A stretch of 64,000 nucleotides of DNA from Dichotomocladium elegans. Lineage: Eukaryota > Mucoromycota > Mucoromycetes > Mucorales > Lichtheimiaceae. The notes under the pieces are model-generated. The model was not told the origin of the DNA and ran no database searches. It saw only the letters and a list, made by a program, of their open reading frames with translations. Below are positions 23,687 to 36,055 of the stretch, piece after piece. The stretch is taken from assembly GCA_025716815.1 (NCBI GenBank), contig JAIXMN010000011.1, forward strand, positions 62,001 through 126,000. Reading direction: 5' to 3'. Made by a program: the position numbers and the translations under genes. The stretch's first letter is position 1; every line of letters begins with the position of its first letter.

Positions 23687-26389
23687 CACTGCGCCCAGAG
23701 TGAGGAATAACCCACTAGGAAAAGGGTGTTATTCTTGAGAATATTCAGCGGGGGGACCATAGTCAGTTTTTGGCTGCCAATTTTGCGTGTGTGAAACGTG
23801 CAACGAATAAAAATGGAAGTGGATGCCGCTTTCATAAGCGACTTCCCGTTTTTTTTTAAGAAAAATTGCCAAGAGACGTTTGTGTGATGGGGATACAGCC
23901 ACAAACAGGAGAAGAAATAAACGCTTTGCCATTCTGAGGAATGATCATGTTGGGTTTTAAGGTGCTTGATGAAAACTTCCTATTAATAGATAGAGCTGCC
24001 AAGCCAATATGGGCACAAGTGCCAAAAAAGCTCGTTTGTGTCATATACATGTAATACCAACAGCTTCGACCATGATGACCGATTGAAATCAATATATTCT
24101 GCCAAGACGAATGATTGCATTTGCCAAGACGAATGATTGCGTCTGCCAAGGCAGAAAAGATACAATATGATATTCAGGTTGAAGTATTTGGTTTTTATTT
24201 ATAGCTTGGACAAAAGGTATATAATGGCAGCACTATAACCGGAAGAACGCTGTATCATTATTTACCTCTTACCTTTCTGAGCACAGCTGACCATGACCAA
24301 CAACAGAACCCATATTTGTGTTTGCTCACTATGCGTGCACCGAAATCCTGAGATGGGATACGCGTATGTGACGGAGCGAACATATAATGAACATATTCAG
24401 GCTAGTGCGCGAGCGGCTACAGCTGCTATCGTTGCTTCAAGTCACGGTGGCGGTAAGATAATGAATGGTGCGTGTGGTACTAAAAGCAGCCAAACTGATA
24501 TGCCGAAAATAGATGGTGATACATCCATGCAACTTGACGGCGATGTCAATAGTGAGACTGACGCCAGGCAATATCTGTCAGAACTTGACAACGGTATGTT
24601 AACGCCAGTGGTCACGAGCAGAAACAAATACTGATTTTTTTACAACAGGAGAACTGCCGGTTGAAAGTTTCGACATTGAACATGACATTGCCGAAGATGA
24701 CGATTTAAATGAGGCCGTTGACATTGAGTTTGACCGCATTGTTGACGATGAAGAGGGTTTGTAAAAGAAAAGAAGGAAAAAAAGGGGTTAGATTAACGAT
24801 ATTATCATTAGACCAGCGCCCGACCACCCATGCCAGCATCCTTGATCATATTCCTCACCCTCTGTTGTTCGCGTTTGTCTTCCTCGTGCTGTTCCAGTTA
24901 CATCACACGTCTGAGAGAGTAGCAGCCATCCTTATCACCTTTGCTGTCGCACTGGTTCAAGCCTTTACCGATAATCCCTTCCTCTTGGTTCCAGAAACAA
25001 TCACAAGCTTGCGAAAATGGATTGGCTTTGATCGTCTCACAAATGATCTCCAAATGTACAGTGCGTGCTCCAAATGCCATGCCATTTACCCGTTGCCTGG
25101 CCCCCAAACATGCATAAATGAAAGTCGGCGCATGAATGGCGATCTTTGCGGCACCACACTATTGAAGTCGACGTTGAGCAATCCATATAATCGGATACCG
25201 ATCAAGCAGTATGCCTACTATCCACTTCGTCAAAGCTTGGCACGGCTTTTCAAACGAGAAGGCTTTGAGCAGAAGATAACAGAGTGGGAGCATCGTCAAT
25301 ACCGGCCAGGAGTGTTCAGCGATGTTTATGACGGCGTACGATGGCGTTCTCTTCACAATCCAGACAATGGACTTCCTTTTGTCGAAACTCCTCGCTCCTT
25401 GATGCTTACATTGAACGTCGACTGGTTTGCCCCTTTTGATAGTGGGTATTCATGCGGTGCAATCTACCTTATCGTCAACAACTTGCCTCGCGCAGAGCGA
25501 TATAAAACTGAGAATGTGATCCTTGCTGGTGTCATGCCTGGGCCAAAAGAGCCGAGTACCTACGAAATGAACCATTATTTGCAGCCACTTGTCGATGACT
25601 TACTTGAACTCTACAATGGAATCCGAATTCCTACCTTTGAAATTCCAAGTGGAACAACCATACGCGCAGCATTGTTTAACATTGCGTGCGACATTCCAGC
25701 TAGTCGCAAAGTCGGGGGATTCACATCGCACAGCAGTACCAGAGCATGCAACAAGTGCACTCGCGAGTTTCTCGTTTTCACGGGCACTTCGAATCTTGAC
25801 TACTCTGGACATACTATTGGCGATTTAAGAACAAAGGCGGCTAATGCACGTAATGCGGAGGAGTGGTTAGCCCAGACAACGCCAGCAGGTCGCATTCGCG
25901 TTGAGCGTGCTACTGGCACGCGCTGGTTACAGATTCATCGGCTCCATTATTTCGATCCTGTTCGAGATTCCATTATTGACCCAATGCACAACCTCTTTCT
26001 CGGAACTGCTGAACGAATGGTGCGACTATGGCGAAATCATGGGCTACTCACTGACGCAGATGGTGTCGAAATGCAGAAGCTTGCAGATGGAGTTGTGCTG
26101 CCGCCTGGAATTCTGTCCCTGAACCGCAAAATAGAGCGAAAATTCGGGTTTATGACTGCAGACGATTGGAAGGCATGGTGTCTGGTCTACTCTCCCTTTG
26201 TTTTAAAAGGTGTCCTTGCTGCTCGCTATTTCCAGCACTGGATGCTGTTTGTCTCCGCCTGCCGGCTGCTTGCCAAGACCGTTATCGCATACTCTGACAT
26301 CGATGAAGCCCACAATTTGCTGGTCGACTTTGTTCGAGGTTGCTGCCAGCTTTACGGTGCTGAAAGCGTAACACCAAATATGCATTTGC
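23687..26389 (+). mobile_element. CACTA transposon B, truncated, inverted relative to A
   Basis: It begins CACTGCGCCCAGAGTGAGGA and is a mirror of CACTA-A to 26389, inside the transposase gene. Unrelated sequence (CCTTTTATACATTTTTC) follows. The other end of the element and the MITE remainder are absent, so it is a deletion or rearrangement product. Confidence 0.9.
24293..26389 (+). pseudogene. tnp2-type transposase, 3'-truncated copy
   Basis: Exons 24293-24593, 24649-24756 and from 24812 join in phase, giving the same protein as in CACTA-A with a few substitutions (for example Pro to Leu in PPGI[P/L]SLNRK). The N-terminus starts MTNNRTHICVCSLCVHRNPE. The gene is open until the breakpoint after NMHL, then runs into foreign sequence and stops. 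The C-terminal SFERYNGYM region and everything after it is missing, so it is presumably inactive. Confidence 0.86.
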
Positions 26390-27428
26390 CCTTTTATACA
26401 TTTTTCAGGTTCTATAGATCATCAAAGATAAGCATGTGATTATCATATGATTATTTCCGATTGGGTGATATTTTTATTCGATTAGTAATGAAATCTGAGA
26501 TCATACAGTACATTTCATCAAGGCTTTCTAGAAAAATATAAAAGTGCAAGCTGCAGGGGCTGGGGAGTGAACCCAGGACCTTTCCATTTCGAACCCGACA
26601 CCCAGGAATTAAAAAATACATGTAAAGTATAAAATTGCAAAAAGCAGGGGATTGAACCCAGAACCTTTCCATTACCCACCCAACACCCTAACCACTTCCA
26701 CAGACTAAACGATTTGGGAGCCTTCAAAAACATATGGTAGATGAGGCAGTCAAACACCTTGATTTTGAGGTTTCACGGGCTTTGTATCACCTTAATATAG
26801 TAGGGACGACTTTCACATAAAGATTGCTGTATTTATTGCTATAGTTATGCAGTGAAAATAATGTAAAATTGGCATTGAAAAGAAAATGGTCATTAATTGC
26901 TGAAAAATAGTAGATTCAGGTACTAAAAATGAATGACAAGTTATAAAAGTTTTCCAGAAATAGATCATAACCATTCAGGGAGTATGGTATGGTGTGTTTA
27001 TAGATAAAACAAAGAAAAAACAAGTTTTCCAGGGGAGTGCCATAGTTAGCGGGGTTTGAAATGATCATTTTTGGATTCCTCGACCCATTTTACATATATA
27101 GGCAACGTTGTGTAACACAAGCATATATATTATTATAGTAATATATAGATATATATATTTAGAGTGTGGCGTGTTATACTCCCAGAGATCCTTTTTTGAA
27201 GCGGACTTGCAAAATTTTTTGGGGGGCCTGAGGGGTGGGGCGATCTAAGGACTTTCGGCTGGGCTATGTGAGAATATATAACTGGGGGTAGTCTAGGTAA
27301 CAGGACTTGCACTCAGACAGAGGACAGGACAAGAGGTAGGCATGGACTAGGAACTGGAAGATAGCGGTAATGCAGAAGTAATGGAATAGAGTGGAAAGAT
27401 CAGGAAGCTATTCTAAAATCAACGCTAG
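26390..27428. other. Intergenic sequence between CACTA-B and MULE 2
   Basis: No protein gene is recognised. It contains two tRNA-like SINE heads (26555-26710) and an AT-rich simple stretch (about 27120-27165). A purine-rich segment (27295-27400) resembles 36840-37060 in composition only. Confidence 0.45.
26555..26710 (-). repeat. Tandem tRNA-derived SINE-like heads
   Basis: On the minus strand, AGTGGTTAGGGTGTTGG (A-box-like) is followed by GGTTCTGGGTTCAATCCCCT (B-box-like), then TTTTGCAATTTTATAC. A second diverged unit follows with GGTCCTGGGTTCACTCCCCA and GCTTGCACTTTTATA. The spacing fits tRNA-derived polymerase III promoters. The units do not fold as intact tRNAs. A related unit lies at 29028-29120. 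Confidence 0.55.
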
Positions 27429-29027
27429 TACAGGATTTTCAGTTGGCTACCGGCCAAAGGTAGGAAAGAAATAATAGGGTGGAGTATTTTTTCGAGAAGT
27501 GCAAGAAAAGAATAATTGAAGCAATAATATTTCAAGAAGCGGAAGGGAAGAATTCCGGAAAGAACTACCTCTATGTCTATAGTATGAAAAAGGATTATGG
27601 TTGGAGAAAGGAATTGCCGGTTGAAGTATGCGTTTCGCCTTGGGAAAGCACCTTGTGTCTATAGTCCGATTTGTATTCCCTGTTTTCATTTTTGTGGTGG
27701 AAAGTTGACGAAAGGAATAGTCCAAGTGAAGATAATTTTCGCGGCACCAATGATTCAGACCAATGGGTGGCATTTTTCGTAGCACAGACGTCGTAGTCTA
27801 TAGGAAAATATATTAGCGTCAACAACGGTTATTTTCGCGGGTAGGATTAGATTCGCATGCTGCTACCTTTATTCGTAGGGTGCACGATATTCATCAGAAG
27901 AGAGCCTTTATGCACGCAAACGTTTGACAGTTTTACTATAAAAGGACATATGAGGAAGACACTTCTTGAAAGAGACAAACAGCCGCGTACCTTTTGTACG
28001 CTTTGAAAATAAAGAGCACAGGGCGCTTTTTTGCGAAAAATTTTTTTTGGCATCTCTTCCACTCCTATTTTTTATTTTGTTTTTTTTCACAATGCCTGAA
28101 CACGAGTCTTCCGCCTTGGACGGTCTCCGCTCGACATTTAAAGATTGACATCTGAAAGCCCCCAAACAAACTCAGAAGTGTTCAGCTTATATCTTCTGAT
28201 GCGTAGTGTGGTGAAGAATGTCGCGTAAACAGCAGCTCTCTACGATTTTCTCAGTTTTCCTCGCAAATCCGCGGTTGTTAATCGTTGCAGAAGTACAGCA
28301 CTGTTTTATCACCCTGCTCAGACAGATCACTAAGCAGATGTCGAGATCTGTTGTTGCAAGAAGACAATTTTGCTTCCATGAAGATCTGGTCTTAAAATTT
28401 CATGGGCGCCCCTTGGTATTTTGTAAGCAAAAAAAAAAAGACGAAAAAGGTTCTGTCCTTATTCCAGTTCGGCATTTTGGCTAAAAGAAAAGATATGTAC
28501 TCACCTTTTTAAATTGATATTACTCCTCCATTATTCATGGTATCGCAATACTGAAAACAGTATCATAAACTGTGGGTTTTTGGTATTCTGTGTGAGTAAT
28601 TTGGTAATTATATCTCCGATTCTCACTATATTATAGCCTTTTGAAAATAGGGACTTTTTTTAAGAATTTCTAGCTTTCAATTTTCAATCGCCATTTTAAG
28701 GATCAAAATGACATTTTTAAGTTATAGTTACTAATACCAATCCTCCTTATTTTTTTCGGAGAATACAGCGGGCAACTCAGTTTGCTGAGCTCAAAAATGT
28801 TAAATTTTCTGGGAAAATCCATTGTTAATTAGTATAGTATCAGAGTAGAGTTTTTTTTATTAAAAAGCATTTGTATATGTTTTCTCTAACCTACTATCGC
28901 AACACAAGCATACAATATATCACCAATCCGTCGCTTTACAGTATACTAATAGGCAGTTACTTTTATTAGCCATTTTAGCAACAAAACAAGGCAAAACTAA
29001 AATTTGGATTTCAAAAATGCATATGGT

Positions 29028-29120
29028 ATAAAAGTGCAAAACCGCCAAATCGAACCTACGACCTACAGTATACCAGTAGTCCGCAGTTACCAGTATACCA
29101 ACATAACACAGATCTTCTTA
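29028..29120 (-). repeat. tRNA-derived SINE-like head inside the Merlin element
   Basis: On the minus strand, GGTCGTAGGTTCGATTTGG is followed by TTTTGCACTTTTATACC, the same order and tail as the units at 26555-26710. The upstream A-box-like part is weaker. It may be a fragment. Confidence 0.4.
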
Positions 29121-29504
29121 CTATACCATGTGGTTTTTGGTATGATAGTCAGTATTCCCTTTATGGTATATGAGTTATTATGGTTCAAATATATAATCCC
29201 TCATGTTTCACCAGATTCATGTAGCATCAGCTACAGTGACAGGTCACTATTAACTGACAGATGCCTCTACTGTGAAATGAGGTGGCTGAAGAGAATTAGA
29301 TTGCTATAGATATCACACATATTGGCACCAACTATCCCCCAAAAAATTATAGCTATGTAAAAATGACTCGGGAGAATGACTCAGGTCCACATTAGTAAGC
29401 TTTTTTCCCTTAATCCGGTATACCTGCTAGGCGGAGTATACTGTTACCAACTATATATAAAGAGGGCCATAGAATACACCCATCCTATCTTATCACTCTT
29501 CCCT

Positions 29505-30881
29505 ATGTCCACTGAGCCTAATCTAACCTCCCTCAGCACACCACTCCCATCTCTGTATGAGTTCTGGCCTATTGCAGGATGTGAATCCACAGCTTTCAGG
29601 TTGTTAAAGATTAACATATGTGATTAACATATATTCTGATGCACCACAATAGGTACCTTGTAGGTCAAGGCACTTTCTATAATGAAGACTACCAAGGCCC
29701 AGAAATTATGTGCCCAAATGGTGTTAGAAGAAACTTGGTTTTTGGTGGATCGCGTGGTCTTGTCTGGCAATGTCCAAAGAAAGAATGCTGCCATAGGTCT
29801 CACCGATCAATTCGTACCCAGTCGTTTTTCTACCAGCTGAAGGCTCCATTAAACAAGATTCTCTTGGTTATCCTACTTTTCCTCCAACGTTGCCCAACTA
29901 CCAATATTTCAGCTATGGCAGGGATATCAGTACCAACAGTAAGAGAAATCCTAAATATGGTCCTTTATGTAATGGAATGCCACCTTACTTTGGATGACAT
30001 GATGGTTGGCAAGTATTCTTTTCCTAGACACATTCACTATGCTATTTACTAATCTTCCATTAAACGATTATAGGAGGAATTGATGCTAATGGTGAGCCAA
30101 TTGTTGTGGAAATCGATGAAAGCAAGTTTGGAAAGAGGAAGTACCATCGCGGCCACCAGGTGGAAGGAGTCTGGGTTGTTGGTGGTGTTGAACGCACAGC
30201 TGCCCGAAAGCTGTTCCTTGCTACAGTTCCAAGGCGTGATGCATCTACTTTGGAGGCAATTATACAGAAGTTTGTTCGGCCTGGAAGCATTGTTCACACT
30301 GATTGCTGGAGGGGATACATGCATCTAAACGAACTGGATGGGTTATCTTTAACCCACCATACAGTAAATCATGAACATGCTTTCATTGCACCTGATGGTA
30401 CCCATACTAATACTATTGAAGGTAAGAATCAAAGCGCATTTTATAGCATTAACTCATCATTTAGTAGGTACATGGAATGGGATTAAAATCAATATCCCAC
30501 CCCGCCAACGCACAAGACAGAAAACGCCATGGAAACTAGTTGAGTTCATGTGGCGGCGCAAGCATTCCTTGGATCTCTGGGGTGGCTTTATGACTGCCTT
30601 AGCTAAGGTCGAATTCCACCATCTGCAAGGTTCAGTAATGCCTGTACCAGTGTACACACAGGTGGAAGAGACGCCTGCTGATTTAAGAGTGCCAATTGGT
30701 AGGTTACTAAATCTTTTACTTAGCATCTAACTGAACTGGATTGTTAAACACTATAGAATGGGACCTCAACAGCAGCCGCTTAACGCGCAGACGCATTAAT
30801 GATGACGATGGAGAGGAATCAAATAGCCAGAGTAGTAGTGATAGTGATTCAGATAGTGACTTTGTAGAATCTGATGACTAG
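29505..30881 (+). CDS. Merlin transposase (ISXO2/IS1595-like DDE)
   Basis: Exons at 29505-29599, from 29653, from about 30074, from about 30468 and 30757-30881. A zinc-ribbon-like part (IMCPNGVRRN, WQCPKKECCHRS) is followed by a helical region. The IS1595 catalytic core is Asp in VVEIDESKFGKRKYHRGH, Asp in IVHTDCWRGYMH and Glu in THTNTIEGTWNGIKI. The protein ends in a Ser/Asp-rich acidic tail (SSSDSDSDSDFVESDD). Four junctions are in phase. The junction near 30013-30074 does not join in frame with any GT-AG pair I could find, so a small lesion or unusual splice is possible there. Confidence 0.8.
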
Positions 30882-31431
30882 TTCTATTAGCTAGGCAAAA
30901 ATCAAAATTTTCTTTCACTTAACATGCATGCATTCAACTCTACACTATTTAAAGATGTGACTTTACTTATATATCATGTCACGGAAATGTCATTTTCATG
31001 CAGAAAATGCATAAAAAGGTGTTTCCTAGTCAGATATTAGATCCCGATCATTTTCAAACTGCAATAGCATATCCATATCTAAACCCCGCGTGACGCAAAC
31101 TATATGTGGAGGAAGCCCAGAAAACACGCTTTTAAACGCATATTTCAGCGTCACGATAGCTCAACCTGAAATAGAGTAACACATGATTTAAAAGGTGAGT
31201 ACATATCTTTACAGAGATCCGGCATTTTCAGCATCTCCTGCATTCAGTAATGTTTTTTGCTTCATCTCGATCGGCATTCGACAAATCTACGCGTCATTGC
31301 TTACTCAGATCTTAATGTCGCGTTTTCTCTTCATGGGGGAGGCAATGTTGGGATTTCAGCAGTTTGATCAGACAAGCTAATTAGCTACATTGCGCAGATT
31401 ATAAAAATTCTTGTTATTAAGGAAACAATCT

Positions 31432-33957
31432 CTAAAAGCGGTTCTGGCGATGGATGTTATTGTTTGATCGCTTATTGTCCCGAAGTTCTGATCGCAAGGC
31501 GCGTAATTGCTCTGATGCGCGATTCAAAATGGGAATGGCATTGTACGCGTAATTTGTGGAATTCACCGCATCTCGTTCATCAACCAGCAAGTTAAGCATG
31601 TCGTGGTACCTATACCAATTAGCTCAAAGTGGATTACTTGTAAGTTGAATTAACTACCTGCTGACCACTGCTTGCAATAATTGCTCTTGATCCACTTGCT
31701 GATTTGGAGTTGACACTTGCTGATTAACGACGATCTCCGCCTGAGATCGGCGCAAGTCTAGTAAGCCAATGCGCTTTACTCTGTTTAATAGGTACATGTG
31801 CTTACAGAGCGCATGGCTGCGCCGGAAATCGGGACAAGTGCAAGCCGTCATTTTGTTATTCTCGATTGCAATTGTGTAAGATATGGTACTGTCTGTGAAT
31901 GATACCACAGTTGCAGACGTTTCAGTGTACCCAGTGATCATTTCAGATGCATCGTCCTCTGTTTAATAAGTCCATTATTACATGCTTATACTAATACTGA
32001 CTATATACTAGATCACATGGAATAATTCTAGAAATAGTGGCAGTGGTGCATAAAGCAAGGAACTTACCATGAATATCTCTCGCAGCCCTATACCGTTGCT
32101 GCTCCGCCCTGGTCATCACGCTTGGCCTTACCAGCAGAGCCGTTTGTACATGGTCTGTCATCAGCGAAGGCAGCACAACATCCCAAAGAATGTACACCAG
32201 TACGTTCACGCGTTGCCGCTTCAGCCCAGCCAGGTAAACCTCTTTCAGGGATTGATGCCAACTTTCAATGAAATTGTTGGTGTCAATATGATAGTTCCTC
32301 TAAAATAAAACCTGAGTAAGCACTTATCTCTTATAATAGCATTGTGTACCTGACGCCAAACTCTGGACCATTTCTCTTTCTTGGGAAGGTAGTGGTCATC
32401 AAAATAAGCAATGAGTTCATCAGCATCCCATTCAGCTTCATGGTGCTCAATCCACATAACGAGTTCATCGTGCAAGCAATCAAAGTCCTCGACGTTCTCT
32501 GCATACATCATTCCCATGAGGTACTTTAAGGCGTCGTCACGATGTTGGCGCTTCTCTTGGATCGTTTTTCTGATTCCTAAACAGGGCATCACCTTAGCCC
32601 GAAGGTTCTTGCGCCATGCGTGAATGATGTGCCAGAAACAGAGCAAGATTTCGCATTCATCACCAAAGACCATAGTGATGGCAAGGATCTCCGTGTTGGA
32701 ATTGTCAATCATTATCTTTTCTGGATGAAAGCCGACGTCGATCTTCAGCCATCTGAGCCATTCAGCAATGGGATAGTGGGCTTCTGAGTTGGTGAGCATC
32801 CAACACAATGGCGCTCCTTTTCCAGTTTGGTGTGAACGCGCAACAATGGTGTAAAGGAAGCAATGGGATCCTGGTTTGTACACGCAGGTCTTGTGAGTTG
32901 AATCCATGCAAATCAAGCTGCCGTTCTCAAATAATGTCTACCGTGAAGATTAACACATATGGTTTAACGAAGCACCAAAGCAGTTTGAAGATTAAGATAC
33001 CTGTCGTTGCCACTGCGAAAGGAAGCTGAAAACAAGCATCCCATTCTGTATGTCGTCCATTTTTTTCCAAAGTACCATTCCAGATTCATTGCGAATTTTT
33101 TCTGCCCATTTGTTGAGACTGTCATCAATCTCGGGACTATGCAGTGCCCGTTTTTGAATGCACATACGCATTGCATAGTAGACGTGACGGTATGTAATAC
33201 GCAGAGATCGTGGGATTTCGGGGTGGCGCGGCATCAACTGGGCTTGGTCTTCATTGCATGCACCTTGCCCTCCTCGTTCGTTCAAAATACTTTCCAGGAC
33301 TGTACGATCGAGGTGCACAATTTGCTGGATGCTTGACCAGTTCAGACCAGTCTCAACCAACTGATTCAGTGCCTTGCGAACTTCTCTACTATTTGGCGCC
33401 GTTGCAAAATCTTGGCGTGAACGAGGAATGTGCCCGGTGTGTCGCCAGTGATAGGTTACAGTGACCTTGTTTGGATTAAAAATGTACCGCACTCCTTTGA
33501 TTGTGGCCTCACACCCACAAGATATGTTATCATGGGTCCGATTAGAGCTGCTGGAGGCTGTTGGCTGTTTGTAACGATGGCACTTATAGATCTGTCGCAA
33601 TATAAAGTAAGGCAAGTATGTTTTGTGTATTAAAATTCTTGCACATACCTCAGTAAAGCTGGTGCCAGAAGGACGGCCGCGTTTCACACCAAGAGCACTG
33701 CTGTTAGAATCACTCGTGCTGATCCCCAAGGGCTGCTCAATGCGCGCAAGAAACTTCTTGTTGCTCGTCGCAGTATTACCGGCTGTTCGGTTATAAAACG
33801 TACACCCTGTTCGTTTTTCCTCATGTGCAATGAAATTATGGAACTCGGCCCATTCGATCTCAATAACTGATGGGCATTCCACATCATAATCATACACGTC
33901 ATCCACAAACGATGCACGGAGTAATTCGGCAGCTTCTTCGACGAGATTTTGTGGCAT
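31432..33957 (-). CDS. MULE transposase 2 with SWIM zinc finger, intact
   Basis: Six exons (33649-33957, 33001-33591, 32350-32937, 32068-32299, 31658-31958, 31432-31609) join in phase to about 732 residues with no stops. All introns are GT-AG. An N-terminal DNA-binding-like region (TGCTFYNRTAGN, ISCGCEATIKGVRY) precedes the MULE domain: Asp in LICMDSTHKTC, Asp in MIDNSNTEI, CFWHIIHAW, Glu in NNFIESWHQSLK. A SWIM finger CTCPDFRRSHALCKHMYLLN and a helical tail follow. Exon 4 has the same length (232 nt) as in MULE 1. This is the best candidate for an active autonomous transposase in the window. Confidence 0.92.
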
Positions 33958-34418
33958 TGCCTATACAATGTAGCTAATTAGCTTGTCTGATCAAACTGCT
34001 GAAATCCCAACATTGCCTCCCCCATGAAGAGAAAACGCGACATTAAGATCTGAGTAAGCAATGACGCGTAGATTTGTCGAATGCCGATCGAGATGAAGCA
34101 AAAAACATTACTGAATGCAGGAGATGCTGAAAATGCCGAACTGGAATAAGGACAGAACCTTTTTCGTCTTTTTTTTTTTGCTTACAAAATACCAAGGGGC
34201 GCCCATGAAATTTTAAGACCAGATCTTCATGGAAGCAAAATTGTCTTCTTGCAACAACAGATCTCGACATCTGCTTAGTGATCTGTCTGAGCAGGGTGAT
34301 AAAACAGTGCTGTACTTCTGCAACGATTAACAACCGCGGATTTGCGAGGAAAACTGAGAAAATCGTAGAGAGCTGCTGTTTACGCGACATTCTTCACCAC
34401 ACTACGCATCAGAAGATA

Positions 34419-36055
34419 CAGCGGGCGCCAAAAGTGCACCAATGTTTTCAACTTTCTCACATTTTCTTAATTTCTTGGGCACATTTCTGTCTAAGGTTTA
34501 CAATGCAGCATTATAATATTCTTTGAGTGAACCACAATCAGCATGATATTTTCTAGGAGCAAAGCACCAGTATACTAGGAGCTATATCTACTTGAATTTA
34601 GACCATTCATTGGTGCACTTTTGACGCTGCCTTCCTTTATTTATAAAACTCTAAATTAAAGGTGGCTAATAGTCTATCCAGTATCCTTTGGCCTTGATAA
34701 CTTCGTTGCATCGCTTTGGCATTGTTTCAATAACCTTCTGGCATTCCTCCTTTGTGATTTTATACCAGGTGGCATAGATATGCTCCCAGTGTGCAATCAT
34801 TCCTGCAGGTGGAGAGTCATAATTATGGTAAAGCCGATATTTCAATAAAGACCACATGTTTTCAATTGGATTAAGGTCTGGAGACTGTGCTGGCCATTTC
34901 ATAACTTGGAATTCCTGAGATTTGAGCCAGTCTTGAACAATATAGGCAGTATGTTTTGGGTCATTTGTCATGTTGAAAGATTGTATCAGTTGCACCAAAG
35001 CCGTAATACTGCATGGTTTTTTGCAAGTCATCCTTGAGAATTGAAAGATAGAGCTCCTTGTCGAGTGTGTGATCAATTTTAGCTATGTATCCAGGGCCTT
35101 CCCAAGTTATACAACTCCAAAGTTTGATATTGCCGCCACCATGTTTGACTGTTTGCTGTACATGACGGGGAAGTAGTGGTTCGCAATCTCGTTTCCATGC
35201 ATAGAATTTCCCATCAGACCCAAAGCGATCGATCTTGGTTTCATCAGACCAAATTACACGTTTCCAGTCATCAATGGTCCAGTGAGCATGCTCGATTGCC
35301 CATTGGAGCCGAGCTTTAACGTTTGCTGTTCGTAAAAGTGGTTTCTTCGGCTTAACAAATGCACCAAGCCCTCCATTCTTGAAGACCCTCCGAACTGTTG
35401 CTGGGCTGACAGATATTCCAAGGTCACTTTCTAAGGCTTTTTGGACTTGCACTGCATTTTCCTTCCTTCCAATTGTGATCTGGCGGATACAGAAAGCTTT
35501 GTCACGCTGCGATAGCTTTGGTGGGCGACCCATTTTCATGATAGGAAGTGTTTCAAACGCTTTTTTCGCAATTCGGTTAACAGTAGAAGCACCAATCCCG
35601 ACTCGCTGAGCAGTTTCACGCCGTGAAAGCCCATCGGATAGATATTTCTTCACCTTGTCTTCGGTATCTTTTGGAATTGGTCGCATTATTTATTGGAGGA
35701 CTTACTATGAGAACTGAAAAGGAATTTATGGTTGCTAATGTCATCATTAGCAAGGCAACGCCTGATATTAGTGTCGCAAAATAAAAACACAACTTGTGGG
35801 TTGTTTTAACATGCATTGGAGCAGTTTGCGAGTAGCATAGAATTAGGCGTCAAAAGTGCACCAATGGCCTTGGTATGTTTACATCCCTTCAACTCCAGCT
35901 CACTCCGTTTCCCTCGCTTTAAAACTCAGATAAATATACAAAATAGGTCAGTGGAGAACATGGTTTAATGCTACAATATATAAATATAAATTGGATGAGA
36001 AAATGTATACTATATCAGAGAGAACTGAACATTGGTGCACTTTTGGCGCCCACTG
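34419..36055 (-). mobile_element. Tc1/mariner transposon in the right repeat of MULE 2
   Basis: The ends are CAGCGGGCGCCAAAAGTGCA and CAGTGGGCGCCAAAAGTGCA as inverted repeats. The flanking TA is duplicated (34417-34418, 36056-36057), and the left arm of MULE 2 shows the empty site. Inner copies of the end sit at 34609-34629 and 35846-35867 facing the outer ones, so each terminus is itself a ~210-bp inverted pair. Confidence 0.93.
34666..35686 (-). pseudogene. Tc1-like DD34E transposase, one-base frameshift
   Basis: An N-terminal paired HTH (SRRETAQRVGIGASTVNRIA; SVSPATVRRVFKNGGLG) with a GRPPKLS hook is followed by the first catalytic Asp in VIWSDETKIDRFGSDG. After IFQHD the frame shifts at an A-run (GACAAATGAC near 34970) and continues as NDPKHTAYIV, then NPIENMWSLLKY. 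With the extra A ignored, the spacing from the second Asp to the Glu is 34 residues (DD34E). The lesion is a single base, so this element is recently inactivated or the base is an assembly error. Confidence 0.9.

Larger units (their letters stand above)
20931..26389. repeat. Giant palindrome: 2.7-kb inverted repeat around a 53-bp spacer
   Basis: The left arm 20931-23633 and the right arm 23687-26389 are each 2703 bp and colinear without net indels, with only a few substitutions seen. The spacer 23634-23686 is a MITE fragment. The arms are two CACTA copies in opposite orientation. Confidence 0.93.
28479..31220 (+). mobile_element. Merlin-type (IS1595/IS1016-related) transposon
   Basis: It is flanked by an 8-bp duplication GGCATTTT (28471-28478 and 31221-31228). 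The right arm of the host MULE shows the empty site at about 34130. The ends start with GG and share the inverted block AAGATATGTACTCACCTTTT about 10 bp in. An IS1595-type transposase is encoded on the plus strand. An 8-9 bp duplication and GG-start ends are typical of Merlin. Confidence 0.9.

Noticed and set aside
23155..24165. Paired identical frames on both strands around 23,660
   Set aside because: They come from the CACTA palindrome arms and lie in the transposase 5' region. No independent gene is supported.
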